This document shows, piece by piece, positions 8,573 to 16,863 of a stretch of DNA of 32,868 nt. The translations under genes were made by a program, and so were the position numbers. Where the stretch lies: positions 1-32,868 of the forward strand of contig JAGQPF010000021.1 in the NCBI GenBank assembly GCA_020426845.1, in the 5' to 3' direction. Source of the DNA: Planctomycetales bacterium (GTDB taxonomy: Bacteria; Planctomycetota; Planctomycetia; Pirellulales; Pirellulaceae). The notes under the pieces were generated by a model. It was not told the DNA's origin, did not search any database, and worked only from the letters and a program-made list of their open reading frames with translations. The stretch's first letter is position 1. Every line of letters begins with the position of its first letter.

Positions 8573-9076
8573 CTATTTCAGTTCTCTCAGACCCAACTCT
8601 CGACGCGCGGCGTTCAGCTGCCCCAGCGCGCGATGTTCCAACTTTAGCAGCTTGACCAGCTGGCTGCTGGAGCAGCCCTGACGTTGGCTCGCTTCGTCCA
8701 AACGCCACTGGCAGGACTCCAGTGCGTCCAGCGCCTCGGCCAACAGCGCGGGGAAGTCCGGATGTTCGACGCTGACGCTTAATCGTGTTCCCGCCAGCCG
8801 TGTGCGCCACAACGCACTGGGCTCGAGATGCTCACATCGCACTGCCAGCGCCAATTCGATGCGCAGCCGCTGGATCGCCACTTGGCGGTTCTGCTCCTGA
8901 CTGCGCCGCTCCGTCGCCTCGCCGACGCACGCCGTCGGTCGATGCGTGAGCACCACCGCCGTCTCGACCTTGTTGCGATGCTGCCCGCCGGGTCCCGAGC
9001 GTCGCTGTCGCCGCACGTCGCACTGCTGCAGCAACTGTTCGGTGGGCAAAGTGGCGGGGTGCAACATGTCGGACAT
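8573..9076 (-). CDS. Peptide chain release factor-like protein (GGQ domain only)
   Basis: A 167-residue protein with the catalytic domain of class I release factors: SGPGGQHRNKVETAVVLTH, GGQ at about residues 30-32, which hydrolyses peptidyl-tRNA in the ribosomal P site. The codon-recognition domain of RF1/RF2 is absent. ArfB (YaeJ) and mitochondrial MTRFR/ICT1 have the same layout and rescue stalled ribosomes, so a rescue role is likely but inferred. The C-terminal part is helical and charged (LVKLLKLEHRALGQL, RRELGLRELK) rather than the very basic tail of ArfB, so it may be a different subfamily. Its ATG at 9076 directly follows the SDR stop codon (TAGATG), indicating translational coupling; the second ATG at 9067 is an alternative start. 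The oxidoreductase gene follows after 11 bp. Confidence 0.88.
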   Translation of the reverse strand: MSDMLHPATLPTEQLLQQCDVRRQRRSGPGGQHRNKVETAVVLTHRPTACVGEATERRSQEQNRQVAIQRLRIELALAVRCEHLEPSALWRTRLAGTRLSVSVEHPDFPALLAEALDALESCQWRLDEASQRQGCSSSQLVKLLKLEHRALGQLNAARRELGLRELK

Positions 9077-9757
9077 CTAGCTCGGGGCAGTCAATGGATC
9101 GCCATTGTCGGCGTAGCTGAGATCCAGCAGGAACGGCACGGCGCGGTGGGCCCACTGTTTCGAGCTGGGATAGGCGGCAGCCGCCTCGCCAAAACAGCTT
9201 TGAAGCATCTCGGTGTTGATCACACCGGGATTCAACGGGATCGCGGCCATGCCGGGCGGCAACTCCTGCGCCAGCGCCCGCGTCAGTCCCTCAATCGCCC
9301 ACTTGGATGCGCAATACGGCGCGACGTCGGGAGACGTCGAACGCCCCCACCCCGAACTGAAGTTGACGATCACTCCGTGCTCACGAGCCACCATCGCGGG
9401 CAGGAAATGCCGCAGCACGTGAAAGACGCCTTTGACGTTCACGTCGACCAGCCGCGAGAACTCATCCGGGCCAATCTCCCAAAGCGGAGCGTTGCGATTG
9501 ATCACGGCCGCGTTGTTCAGCAGCAAGTCGGGCGGGCCATCGTGCAGCACCTGTGACGCCCAAGCCGCAACCGCTGGCTCGTCTGCCACATCAACCGCGG
9601 CGAATTGATGCGGTGGGCCAAATCGCTGGTGAAGAGTCCCGATCAGCTTTTCCGACCGTCCACAGCCACAGACAACATGACCGCGACTGACAAACTCCTC
9701 GACCATGGCCAGCCCCAGTCCGCGGGTCGCCCCCGTCAAAACAATTCGCTTGGACAT
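9077..9757 (-). CDS. Short-chain dehydrogenase/reductase (SDR)
   Basis: A 226-residue classical SDR, an NAD(P)-dependent oxidoreductase of unknown substrate. Motifs in order: cofactor loop TGATRGLG (8-15), VDVAD (about 55-59), NNAA (81-84), catalytic Ser in NFSSGWG (about 132-138), YCASK giving Tyr148 and Lys152, and PGVINTEM after the active site. The C-terminus is somewhat short, as in compact members. The ATG at 9757 has GGGGAG about 5 nt upstream. It is the first gene of a minus-strand operon with the GGQ release-factor-like gene (0 bp gap) and the Gfo/Idh/MocA gene. The divergent dioxygenase gene begins 73 bp away, so both promoters must lie in that short interval or inside the opposing gene. 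Confidence 0.93.
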   Translation of the reverse strand: MSKRIVLTGATRGLGLAMVEEFVSRGHVVCGCGRSEKLIGTLHQRFGPPHQFAAVDVADEPAVAAWASQVLHDGPPDLLLNNAAVINRNAPLWEIGPDEFSRLVDVNVKGVFHVLRHFLPAMVAREHGVIVNFSSGWGRSTSPDVAPYCASKWAIEGLTRALAQELPPGMAAIPLNPGVINTEMLQSCFGEAAAAYPSSKQWAHRAVPFLLDLSYADNGDPLTAPS

Positions 9758-9830
9758 TCCATCTCCCCGTCGGTGCTCGATAAAATCCCAGGCAGCCTCG
9801 CCGCACACCCGTACTTCCCGAGACCGCCCC

Positions 9831-10661
9831 ATGGCACAGCCCGATCCGCCCTCCGAGACGCCTCGTTTCGCCATCATACCGACCGCCGACGAGCTTGCGC
9901 AGCTGAACCGGGAACTGCGATTCTTTCCGACCGATAATCCCAGCCCGGAGACGCTCAGCGTCGAGCAACTAGCCGCTTTCAATCGCGATGGCTGCCTGTT
10001 TCCACTCGAGGTGTTCACCACCGCGGAGATCACGGAGCATCGCGAGTACTTCGACCGTTTGCTCGCCGAAACGTTGGCGGCGGGCGGAGACCCCTACTCG
10101 ATCAGCTCGGCCCATCTCCGCTACGAGCCGGTGCGCGACTTGCTGACCGACGCCAGGATCGTCGGGTATGTTCGAGACTTGCTGGGCCCCGACGTCGTCG
10201 GTTGGGGCTCTCACTACTTCTGCAAGTTGCCGGGCGATGCGAAGCAGGTCAGCTGGCACCAGGACGCCAGCTATTGGCCGTTAACTCCGTCGAAAACCGT
10301 CACCGTATGGCTGGCGATCGACGACGCCGACGAGGAGAACGCCTGCATGAAGGTCATTCCCGGCACCCACCGACGCGGACTGATCGAGTACCAAACGAGC
10401 GAGCAAGACGAGCGGAACGTGTTGAATCAAACGGTCGCCGACCCAACTCGCTTCGGGGCGCCGCGTTCGGTGATTCTCAAGGCAGGTCAAGTCTCCATCC
10501 ATAGCGACCTGCTGCTGCACGGCTCCGAGGCGAATCGCTCGTCGCGACGTCGTTGCGGACTCACGTTGCGATACTGTGCTGCCGACGTGGTCGCCCACCT
10601 GGGATGGTCGGCAAAAGGCGTGCTCGTAGCGGGCTCCGCGCCACACCACTGGCCAAGTTGA
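9831..10661 (+). CDS. Phytanoyl-CoA dioxygenase (PhyH) family protein
   Basis: A 276-residue Fe(II)/2-oxoglutarate-dependent oxygenase of the PhyH family, which hydroxylates varied small molecules (phytanoyl-CoA, ectoine, halogenation substrates). Iron ligands are visible as WHQDASYWPL (His143, Asp145) and the distal His230 in DLLLHGSEAN; arginines shortly after (around 239-247) can bind 2-oxoglutarate. MKVIPGTHRRG (about 173-183) is the usual family strand. The ATG at 9831 is chosen as the first Met before PhyH-like sequence; the frame is open upstream but that part is antisense to the divergent SDR gene. No strong Shine-Dalgarno is seen. The substrate is unknown. It is followed 8 bp later by a pair of palindromic repeats. 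Confidence 0.9.
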   Translation: MAQPDPPSETPRFAIIPTADELAQLNRELRFFPTDNPSPETLSVEQLAAFNRDGCLFPLEVFTTAEITEHREYFDRLLAETLAAGGDPYSISSAHLRYEPVRDLLTDARIVGYVRDLLGPDVVGWGSHYFCKLPGDAKQVSWHQDASYWPLTPSKTVTVWLAIDDADEENACMKVIPGTHRRGLIEYQTSEQDERNVLNQTVADPTRFGAPRSVILKAGQVSIHSDLLLHGSEANRSSRRRCGLTLRYCAADVVAHLGWSAKGVLVAGSAPHHWPS

Positions 10662-10668
10662 ACACCAG

Positions 10669-10750
10669 CCGGGCCTCCATCGCAGGCGACCCTTGTGAGG
10701 CCCGGTGGACCGGTCGGGCCTCCATCGCAGGCGAACCTTGTGAGGCCCGG
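10669..10750. repeat. Two copies of a 37-bp palindromic intergenic repeat
   Basis: Copies at 10669-10705 and 10714-10750, nearly identical: an inverted repeat CCGGGCCTC ... GAGGCCCGG (9-bp stem in copy 1, 8 bp plus a mismatch in copy 2) around CATCGCAGGCGA(C/A)CCTTGT. They lie between the stop of the PhyH gene and the convergent MORN-like gene, where they could act as a weak transcription barrier. The family is distinct from the repeats at the window ends. Confidence 0.8.
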
Positions 10751-10882
10751 TTGGCTTGTCCACCAACCAGGCCATCGACAACGTGAAAGCCGGAAAGCAA
10801 AGGCGACCCGATTGCCAGTGGCTGCAGTGTCCGTTCGCTGCTGATCCCTCGCTTACGCTTCGGGTTTTCTTGCAGCGTACCG

Positions 10883-12106
10883 CTACGGCGTGATCCGATT
10901 CGACACGGGCAGCGGCGACGAGAAGTGGCGATGCAGCTCGTCGCGGTCGCGACGGACGAAGTCCGAAGGCGGATCGATCGTCTCGAGATCTCCAGTCGCT
11001 CCGGGCGATGGCAACTCGTCCCGCTGACCTTGCCCCGAGGCGATCGCCTCACTGGACTGCAGCGAGTTGATCTCGTGGATCAGCGTGCCCTGTTCGTCCC
11101 AACTCGCCCACAACCCGGCCGGATTGCCTTCGCGATAGTTGCCTTGGCTGCGTTTCATGCCATTGTCGTGCCACCAGGTCCACTGGCCGACTTTGTCGCC
11201 CTCTTCGTAGACGCCCGTGAGCGCGCGTTGTCCGGACTCATACCACCAGGTGAACTGGCCAATCGGCTTGTCGCGTTGAAAGACGCCGACCATCTGCTTC
11301 TGCCCGTTCGGGTAGTACCGCACCCACTCGCCCTCTTTGGTGCCCTCGCCCTGTTGTTCGAACATGGCAAATTGCAGATCCCAAAAGTTATCTCGCTCCG
11401 CCATGTCGATGCGCGGGTGACGATAGACACCCTCGGACATCTTGGCGCCACTGGGGTGCTTTTGCACGACGTGCTGGATGCGGTGCCCGCCCTCATAGGT
11501 CTCCCGGCGGGCAACTTGTCCGTTGGGCCGATAGAAGGTGGCTGCGCCTTGCAGGCGGTCTTCAACGAACGCCAGTTCACGCATCTTCCCGCCATTGGGA
11601 TACCACCAAACGGCCGGGCCGCTGCGACGCCCCTTGGCAAAGCTGATCTCGCTGACTTTTTGCTGCTGTCCGTCGAAGATCGTCCAGGCGCCGTCGAGTT
11701 CACCGTCGCGAAAGGTCGCTTGCGAGATGAAGGGCGGCTTGAACATCGCATAGGGGGGCTCTTGCAGAGTCTGCGTCTCATGGCCCTGATACCAGACGGT
11801 CCAGAGGCCAACGGGCCGGCCCATCTGATACTGCCCGCTCTTGCGTTTGGCGCCGCTTTCGTCGAACTCCAGGTACGGACCGTGATTCACATAGTTCTGG
11901 CTCGAGTCCAGGGACACATGTCGCTCAACGGCGATTCGCCCGTCGGCATGTCGTTCGCGAACGATCTCCTGTCCCGATTCGGGAGCAGCGTGTTTGGTGA
12001 GCGGCCGCGGCGCGGGCAACTCCTCCAGCGGCTCCTCCGCCGAGGCTAAGACACAAGAAAGCCCCAATATCACCACCGTCCATCGGTAGGTCATGCGTAC
12101 CATCAT
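10883..12106 (-). CDS. Secreted MORN-like (YwqK-type) repeat protein
   Basis: A 407-residue exported protein. The N-terminus MMVRMTYRWTVVILGLSCVLASA is a signal peptide with likely cleavage after ASA. The rest consists of repeated short units of the form G-x-W-x-x-Y/W-x-x-(N/S)G-(Q/K), for example EGEWVRYYPNGQKQ, GQFTWWYESGQRA and GQWTWWHDNGMKR, spaced about 22-24 residues: the beta-hairpin repeat of MORN_2/YwqK proteins. The last 60 residues are disordered-looking and charged. Function is unknown; such proteins are frequent in planctomycetes and are thought to be binding scaffolds. The start at 12106 is the first of three close ATGs before the hydrophobic segment; the ribosome binding site is weak (GGA, 6 nt). 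It lies 229 bp downstream of the permease gene on the same strand. Confidence 0.85.
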   Translation of the reverse strand: MMVRMTYRWTVVILGLSCVLASAEEPLEELPAPRPLTKHAAPESGQEIVRERHADGRIAVERHVSLDSSQNYVNHGPYLEFDESGAKRKSGQYQMGRPVGLWTVWYQGHETQTLQEPPYAMFKPPFISQATFRDGELDGAWTIFDGQQQKVSEISFAKGRRSGPAVWWYPNGGKMRELAFVEDRLQGAATFYRPNGQVARRETYEGGHRIQHVVQKHPSGAKMSEGVYRHPRIDMAERDNFWDLQFAMFEQQGEGTKEGEWVRYYPNGQKQMVGVFQRDKPIGQFTWWYESGQRALTGVYEEGDKVGQWTWWHDNGMKRSQGNYREGNPAGLWASWDEQGTLIHEINSLQSSEAIASGQGQRDELPSPGATGDLETIDPPSDFVRRDRDELHRHFSSPLPVSNRITP

Positions 12107-12335
12107 TCGTAATCCATCACGCTCGTCGGAAATGCCCCGCACTTGTCGCACCCGCTAGGTCGGGTTTTCGACGCAGTCGAGAGGACGAGACGAGGGAATA
12201 TCAACGACGCGAAAGAATCCCCAGCAACGGGCGGAACGGAGCATCCTTCACGTCCAGCATGACCGGAACGACTGTCGGCTCAACCCCGTTATCCGCGCTC
12301 CACCCGACGCCTAACACCGAGCGTTGAACGGCACG

Positions 12336-14207
12336 TCAGAACGGCCAGACGCGCGGAATCAGCAGCAAGGCCACGGCGCCGACAATCAAAGCCAAGGGAA
12401 ACCCAAGCTTCACGTAATCCATGGGGCGGTATCCTCCCGGCCCCATCACCATCAGATTGGTCTGGTAGCCGATCGGCGTGATAAAGGACAGCGACGCGGC
12501 CAGGGCGACAGCCATGCAGAAGGGACGTGGATTGAGGCCCGCTTGCCAGGCGACGGCCACGGCCAACGGCAGCAACATGGCGGCGACCGCGTTGTTGGTA
12601 ATCGCCTCGGTCATCAAAACTGCCAGGGCATAAACCACCAACAGCAACCAGATTGGATTGGGGCCGACCGCGTCGACCAGGCCTTGCGCGAGTTGCTCGG
12701 CGGCGCCGCTGACGGCAAGCGCCTGCCCGAGCCCCAGCGCAGCGGCAATCGTCGTCAACGTGTGAATGTCCAGCGCTGCGCGGACCTCGGTCAGCGGCAC
12801 GCAACGCGTCGCGACCATCAGTCCCGCCACGGTAATCGAAGCCACCGCGGTGCTCGACCAACCCGTGCCGGCGGCGCCGAACCATGCCGCCACGACGAGC
12901 CAGATGAGCAAGCCAGCCGCCAGCAAGGCCGCCAGTGAGAGCTTGTGATGGCGGGGCGGGTGCGAATCGTCGACGCTGCTGACCAAGTAGAAGTCGCGAC
13001 TGTTGCGATAGGTCGCGACGAATGACGTTCTGGTCTGCAGCACCAGCGTGTCGCCCTCCTGAAACTGAATATCGCCAATCTTGTTGGTCAGCCGCACGCC
13101 GTTGCGGTGCACCGCGACGACGGCCGCGTTGTACCGCTGGCGAAAGTTGGCGTCGCGCACCGTGCGGCCAATCAACGGCGAAGTCCGCGACAACACCACC
13201 TCGGTCAGCTGGCGTTGCTGCCGTTTCTTGGGGTGAAACTCGTAATTCATGTCCGCGGCGGGAATGAGCCCCGGAATTCGCTCGAGGTCGATGATCGTGT
13301 CCACGATGCCCGCGAACACCATGCGGTCGCCCGCCCGGACCACGTCCTGCGGGGTCACGGGCGTGATCGTCTCGCCGTCTCGATCGATCTCGATCAAGAA
13401 CAGCCCCGGCAAGTGCCGCAGGCCGCCCTCCTCGATCGTTTTCCCAATCAACTGACAGTCAGCTGACACCAACATCTCGACGAGATACTCTCGTCGTTGA
13501 TCCCCCAGCTGCTCGAGCATGTCGCGGCGGTCGGGCAGCAGCCGCTTGCCGAGCGTGACGAGGAACAACGCGCCCGCGGCGGCGCAGGGCAGGCCAACCC
13601 AGCCGACCTCGAACAGAGACATCGGCCGCAGCTGGGAGACAAATTGTTGTTGGCGATCGGTCCGGGCCTGCGTCTGATATGCGACCTGCATTTCGCGCAA
13701 TTTGCCCTGGGCCACAAGCGTGGTGCTGGTGCCGATCAACGAGCACACGCCGCCGAGAATTGTGAGGTAGCTCAAGGGAATCAGCAGCCGGGATGGCGAA
13801 ACCTGGCGGCGGCGGCACCAGTCGAGCACCACCGGCATCAGCATCGCGACCAGCGCCGTGTTCAAGATGAACGCGCTGGTTGTCAGCAATGCTCCGGCCA
13901 ATCGCAGCAGGGCGCCGCGCTCCGTCTCCGCTCTGCCCAGCAGCAACCGCCCCACCCAGTCCAACAGGCCGACGCGCCGCAGCGCAGCGGTCACGCCGAA
14001 TAACCCAGCGATGGTCAACACCGCTTGATTGCTAAAGCCTGCAAACGCTTGCTCCGGCGTCAGCACGCCGAGAATCGTCAGCAACATCAAGGCGCCCACC
14101 AACAGCAGGTCCGTTGGCGTGCGGCGACGCACCATCAGTGTGATGAACGTCGTGATCACAACGGCCACGGCGACGAAAGGATGCAACTCGCGTGGAAGCA
14201 CTGCCAA
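12336..14207 (-). CDS. SLC13/DASS-type permease with two RCK_C (TrkA-C) domains
   Basis: A 623-residue inner-membrane transporter of the SLC13 (divalent anion:Na+ symporter) family. Layout: an N-terminal membrane half (about residues 10-205) with NTALVAMLMPVV and the SLIGTSTTLV substrate/sodium-site motif; two cytosolic RCK_C domains (about 210-300 and 300-390; RAGDRMVFAGI and QEGDTLVLQTR are their typical ends); and a second membrane half with TNNAVAAMLLP and TPIGYQTNLMVMGPGGY, the mirror-image motif. Members with central RCK_C domains are often annotated as sulfate, sulfite or anion permeases; the ion cannot be decided here. The reading frame has no ATG at its start: an in-frame TGA precedes a TTG at 14207 with AGG 4 nt upstream; the GTG two codons on is the alternative. 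Its upstream region is shared with the divergent acidic-protein gene. Confidence 0.9.
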   Translation of the reverse strand: MAVLPRELHPFVAVAVVITTFITLMVRRRTPTDLLLVGALMLLTILGVLTPEQAFAGFSNQAVLTIAGLFGVTAALRRVGLLDWVGRLLLGRAETERGALLRLAGALLTTSAFILNTALVAMLMPVVLDWCRRRQVSPSRLLIPLSYLTILGGVCSLIGTSTTLVAQGKLREMQVAYQTQARTDRQQQFVSQLRPMSLFEVGWVGLPCAAAGALFLVTLGKRLLPDRRDMLEQLGDQRREYLVEMLVSADCQLIGKTIEEGGLRHLPGLFLIEIDRDGETITPVTPQDVVRAGDRMVFAGIVDTIIDLERIPGLIPAADMNYEFHPKKRQQRQLTEVVLSRTSPLIGRTVRDANFRQRYNAAVVAVHRNGVRLTNKIGDIQFQEGDTLVLQTRTSFVATYRNSRDFYLVSSVDDSHPPRHHKLSLAALLAAGLLIWLVVAAWFGAAGTGWSSTAVASITVAGLMVATRCVPLTEVRAALDIHTLTTIAAALGLGQALAVSGAAEQLAQGLVDAVGPNPIWLLLVVYALAVLMTEAITNNAVAAMLLPLAVAVAWQAGLNPRPFCMAVALAASLSFITPIGYQTNLMVMGPGGYRPMDYVKLGFPLALIVGAVALLLIPRVWPF

Positions 14208-14746
14208 TCAGCCTTGCATGTTAGGAAGCCGTTGAAAAACACCCGATTCGGCAATCGCCACGGCGTTTTCCCGCAGAGTGTTGATCGGTTATTCCGGTCC
14301 GATGGATTGAGTGGATGCGAAAAACCGCGATTCTGCGCCGTGAGCGAGGCTCAAGCGTCCTTCGCAAGATTGTCGAGCCACCGAGCGTTTCGGCGCGGGG
14401 AAGTGCTAGGCAACGTGGCGGAAACTCGCAACACCCGAAGCTCCCGCGCAATCGAACCTGCAATCGGTTCAGTTTCCCTCAATGCCTCAAGTTCTCCAAT
14501 ACGAGAGATCAGCCCGCTCCGATAGGAATCACCAGGCGGAAATTTTATCGCAAGGCGCCCAGTTCGCCAGCGCCTCCGAGTCCGCCATCTCAAGCAACAG
14601 CCATGAATTCACCCCAGCCAACGGCAGGCGTGGGGATCAGGGGACGGTTTCCCAAGCAGCCACGCACGCTCGGCAAGTGCTGCAACGCAATCGGAGATGC
14701 TCACCACTGACGGCGGCGCGTCAGCGGTGAAACAGGAGACGGATCG
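14208..14746. other. Divergent intergenic region, no gene recognised
   Basis: 539 bp between the SLC13 permease start (minus) and the acidic secreted protein start (plus). Short open frames here have no ribosome binding site or protein-like composition. It should contain two divergent promoters, which I could not assign. A hairpin lies at the right end just before the downstream ribosome binding site. Confidence 0.5.
14701..14730 (+). promoter_or_regulatory. Hairpin in the 5' leader of the acidic secreted protein gene
   Basis: TCACCACTGACG pairs with CGTCAGCGGTGA (12 positions, one A-C mismatch) around GCGGCG. The stem ends 4 nt before GGAG, the ribosome binding site of the gene at 14747. 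No T-run follows, so it is not a terminator; it could influence translation or mRNA stability. This is structure seen in sequence only. Confidence 0.4.
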
Positions 14747-16492
14747 ATGAAACGGACTTGGTACGCACTTTTTCTCAGCCTCGCCATGATGAGCGGGGCG
14801 ACGCCGCCACTGGCGGCACAATCGGAATGCCCGCTCACCGGGTATGAGCCCTATGATCAGCACGTCTGCCGGGGCATTGCCTTGCCCTGCGAACAGGCCC
14901 TGCTGAACCCCTATCGGTCGGTGCACGACCCGCAATACGACGACGTCGTCTACGGCCAGCCACCACAGAACTCGGGCGCCAACTTTTGGGACGGCTACCA
15001 CGACTACCTGATGGGCTTCTACCCGTTCGACTACTACGACGACACGGCCGAATTGCTGCGTGTCGACGACGTGGGCGACTCGCAACTGGTGGCCAACGAC
15101 GCCCGCCTCGCCGGGCAGGACCAGTGCGCTGACGACGAGGCCTACGAGCTGCACGTTGGATCCGACCCGAGTCAGTACGACTACGACGGGTACGATGGGT
15201 ACGGCGACGACGAGGCGTACCAGGTCTACGGCCATGAGCCCGATAGCGACCGCGGTCCCGAAGTGGTCGACGTCGAACCGTATCAATATCCCTACGACGA
15301 ATCCGGATACGACTACGACGCCGAATACGCCGACGACGGATACGATGGCTACGCCTACGAGTCGAAGTACGGGGAGTACGGCTATTGGCAAGATCACGGC
15401 AGCCACGGCTACGACCGCGACTTGAATCGCGGCGCGGATCAAGAGCAAGCCGACGACGCCGAACTGGCTGACGACGCCGAACTGGCCGACGACTCGTATG
15501 CCGACCGCGACTACAGCGAGCAGTACGGCTACGCCTCGGAATACGAGCGAGATTACGAATACGAGTACGGCCAAGACTACCGGTTCGACCAGGAGCCGGA
15601 AGGTTGGAATAGCGGCATCGACGACCTCTACGCGCGTCGATCGGATGTCGCGGGCAACACCCAATCGGACAGCTGGTTCGACGAGGACGCCTGGAACTCC
15701 TTCGATCGCGCCTATGACGAAGCCTACGACGCCGATAGCTACGGCATCGATGACGGCGAACAGAGCGACGCCTGGGGCGAAGGAGACTTCTACTCGGCCC
15801 ACGAATCGTTGGGCGACGCGATGGACTTGGCCTCCGACGGGCTCGAGCCTGACTACGAGTCGCAGTGGGACGGCACGGCCGACTGGGACCCGATGGACGA
15901 GGAGACGTACTGGAGCGAGTACGAGGAGTCTTGGTTCGAACAGGACGCGGGCGAACACGAGTTGGACTATCAAACGCCAACCCAACCCGCCCGGGTCGCG
16001 GACCAGCCCGCACGGGACTATTGGGAAGAGTACTCCGACTACGTGGAGCCCCGTGACCTGGACGCGAGCGAAGAATACTGGTCCCGCCAAGGAAACGATT
16101 GGGAAGCTGGCGACTGGGAAGGTAGCGAAGACTGGCAAGCCAGTGAAGACGCTGGGGTCTCGCAGTTCCTTCCCGCCGATTCACCGTTGCCCGAATCCCA
16201 TTGGGACGAAGAGTACGAGCCCTACGACGCGGGGCCGGTGACCGAGCGGCCTGCCCCCTATCACCTGCCCTATGCATCGCTGGCCATCCAAACCCCGCTA
16301 GAGTGGGCCTCCAAACTCACGATGCCCGGTCAGCGAATGATCCGCCACATGCGGATTGTTGGGGATTTTGTGCGGGATTCACTGGGCTGGATCTCGCACC
16401 AGTTGGAGCCCGAACGGCTGCCCCCCCTCGAAGAGTGGAATTGCCATGAGGGCTGGGATATCTCGGGCGACGAGGAGTGCTGGGACGACTAA
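14747..16492 (+). CDS. Secreted, extremely acidic Asp/Glu/Tyr/Trp-rich protein
   Basis: A 581-residue protein that I cannot place in any family. MKRTWYALFLSLAMMSGATPPLAA is a signal peptide, likely cut after LAA. Residues about 30-500 are low in complexity and dominated by Asp, Glu, Tyr, Trp, Gly and Ser, with runs such as YDYDGYDGYGDDEAY and DYEYEYGQDYRF and a short tandem duplication DDAELADDAELADD. Very few Lys and few Cys are present. The last 75 residues differ: PYHLPYASLAIQTPLEW, then an amphipathic helix-like stretch with basic residues (MIRHMRIVGDFVRDSLGWI), ending in a Cys-containing acidic tail; this could be a small folded or anchoring module. The start has GGAG 8 nt upstream. Plausible roles are cation binding, matrix or adhesion at the cell surface; all are inference from composition. 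A terminator follows, and the VWA protein gene is next on the same strand. Confidence 0.8.
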   Translation: MKRTWYALFLSLAMMSGATPPLAAQSECPLTGYEPYDQHVCRGIALPCEQALLNPYRSVHDPQYDDVVYGQPPQNSGANFWDGYHDYLMGFYPFDYYDDTAELLRVDDVGDSQLVANDARLAGQDQCADDEAYELHVGSDPSQYDYDGYDGYGDDEAYQVYGHEPDSDRGPEVVDVEPYQYPYDESGYDYDAEYADDGYDGYAYESKYGEYGYWQDHGSHGYDRDLNRGADQEQADDAELADDAELADDSYADRDYSEQYGYASEYERDYEYEYGQDYRFDQEPEGWNSGIDDLYARRSDVAGNTQSDSWFDEDAWNSFDRAYDEAYDADSYGIDDGEQSDAWGEGDFYSAHESLGDAMDLASDGLEPDYESQWDGTADWDPMDEETYWSEYEESWFEQDAGEHELDYQTPTQPARVADQPARDYWEEYSDYVEPRDLDASEEYWSRQGNDWEAGDWEGSEDWQASEDAGVSQFLPADSPLPESHWDEEYEPYDAGPVTERPAPYHLPYASLAIQTPLEWASKLTMPGQRMIRHMRIVGDFVRDSLGWISHQLEPERLPPLEEWNCHEGWDISGDEECWDD

Positions 16493-16593
16493 GATGACCC
16501 AAATGGACAGAATGGCGAAAATGGGCAAAGCCCGCTTTCGTCCGGCTGCCTAAGGTCCACTCGCACCCAGCGAGTCCAACCGGAAACCGTTAG

Positions 16594-16636
16594 ATCGGGC
16601 GATGATTGTGGGGGTCATCGCCCGATTCTATTTCTT
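16594..16636 (+). terminator. Terminator downstream of the acidic secreted protein gene
   Basis: Perfect 12-bp stem ATCGGGCGATGA / TCATCGCCCGAT with a 9-nt loop, followed by the T-rich TCTATTTCTT. About 100 bp after the stop codon at 16492; it separates this gene from the VWA gene. Confidence 0.7.
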
Positions 16637-16670
16637 GGTGCGCCGCAAAACGCGAACGACCCTGACAATA

Positions 16671-16741
16671 TTGACGTAACTCTCCGACGCCTAACAATTT
16701 CCGGTTTTTCTGTAGCAAACCGACGATCGGCTAAATACAAT
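16671..16741 (+). promoter_or_regulatory. Candidate promoter elements upstream of the VWA protein gene
   Basis: TTGACG (16671-16676) and AACAAT (16693-16698) are 16 bp apart and resemble a sigma-70 -35/-10 pair. A second -10-like TACAAT lies at 16736-16741 without a good -35. Both are within 200 bp upstream of the start at 16864 and downstream of the preceding terminator. Assigned from sequence resemblance only. Confidence 0.35.
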
Positions 16742-16863
16742 CACCAGTAAGGCCGCGCAAGTTTTCTCATCTTCTCTTGTGCGCAAAAAGCAAATTAGGG
16801 CAAGGCAGGGCAATTTCGGAACAGAAAGAGCCCTTTCCGTACTTTTCGTTGGGAGTTTCCATT

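Noticed and set aside
10846..10868. CCCTCGCTTACGCTTCGGG next to the MORN-like gene as a repeat element
   Set aside because: It has a short direct repeat but no proper palindrome, and I found no second copy in the window.
14609..16138. A 509-codon minus-strand frame with hydrophobic, Val-rich translation resembling a membrane protein
   Set aside because: It is the antisense of the acidic protein: GAC and TAC codons read backwards give GTC and GTA (Val). The plus-strand frame has a signal peptide and a ribosome binding site; the antisense frame has neither.
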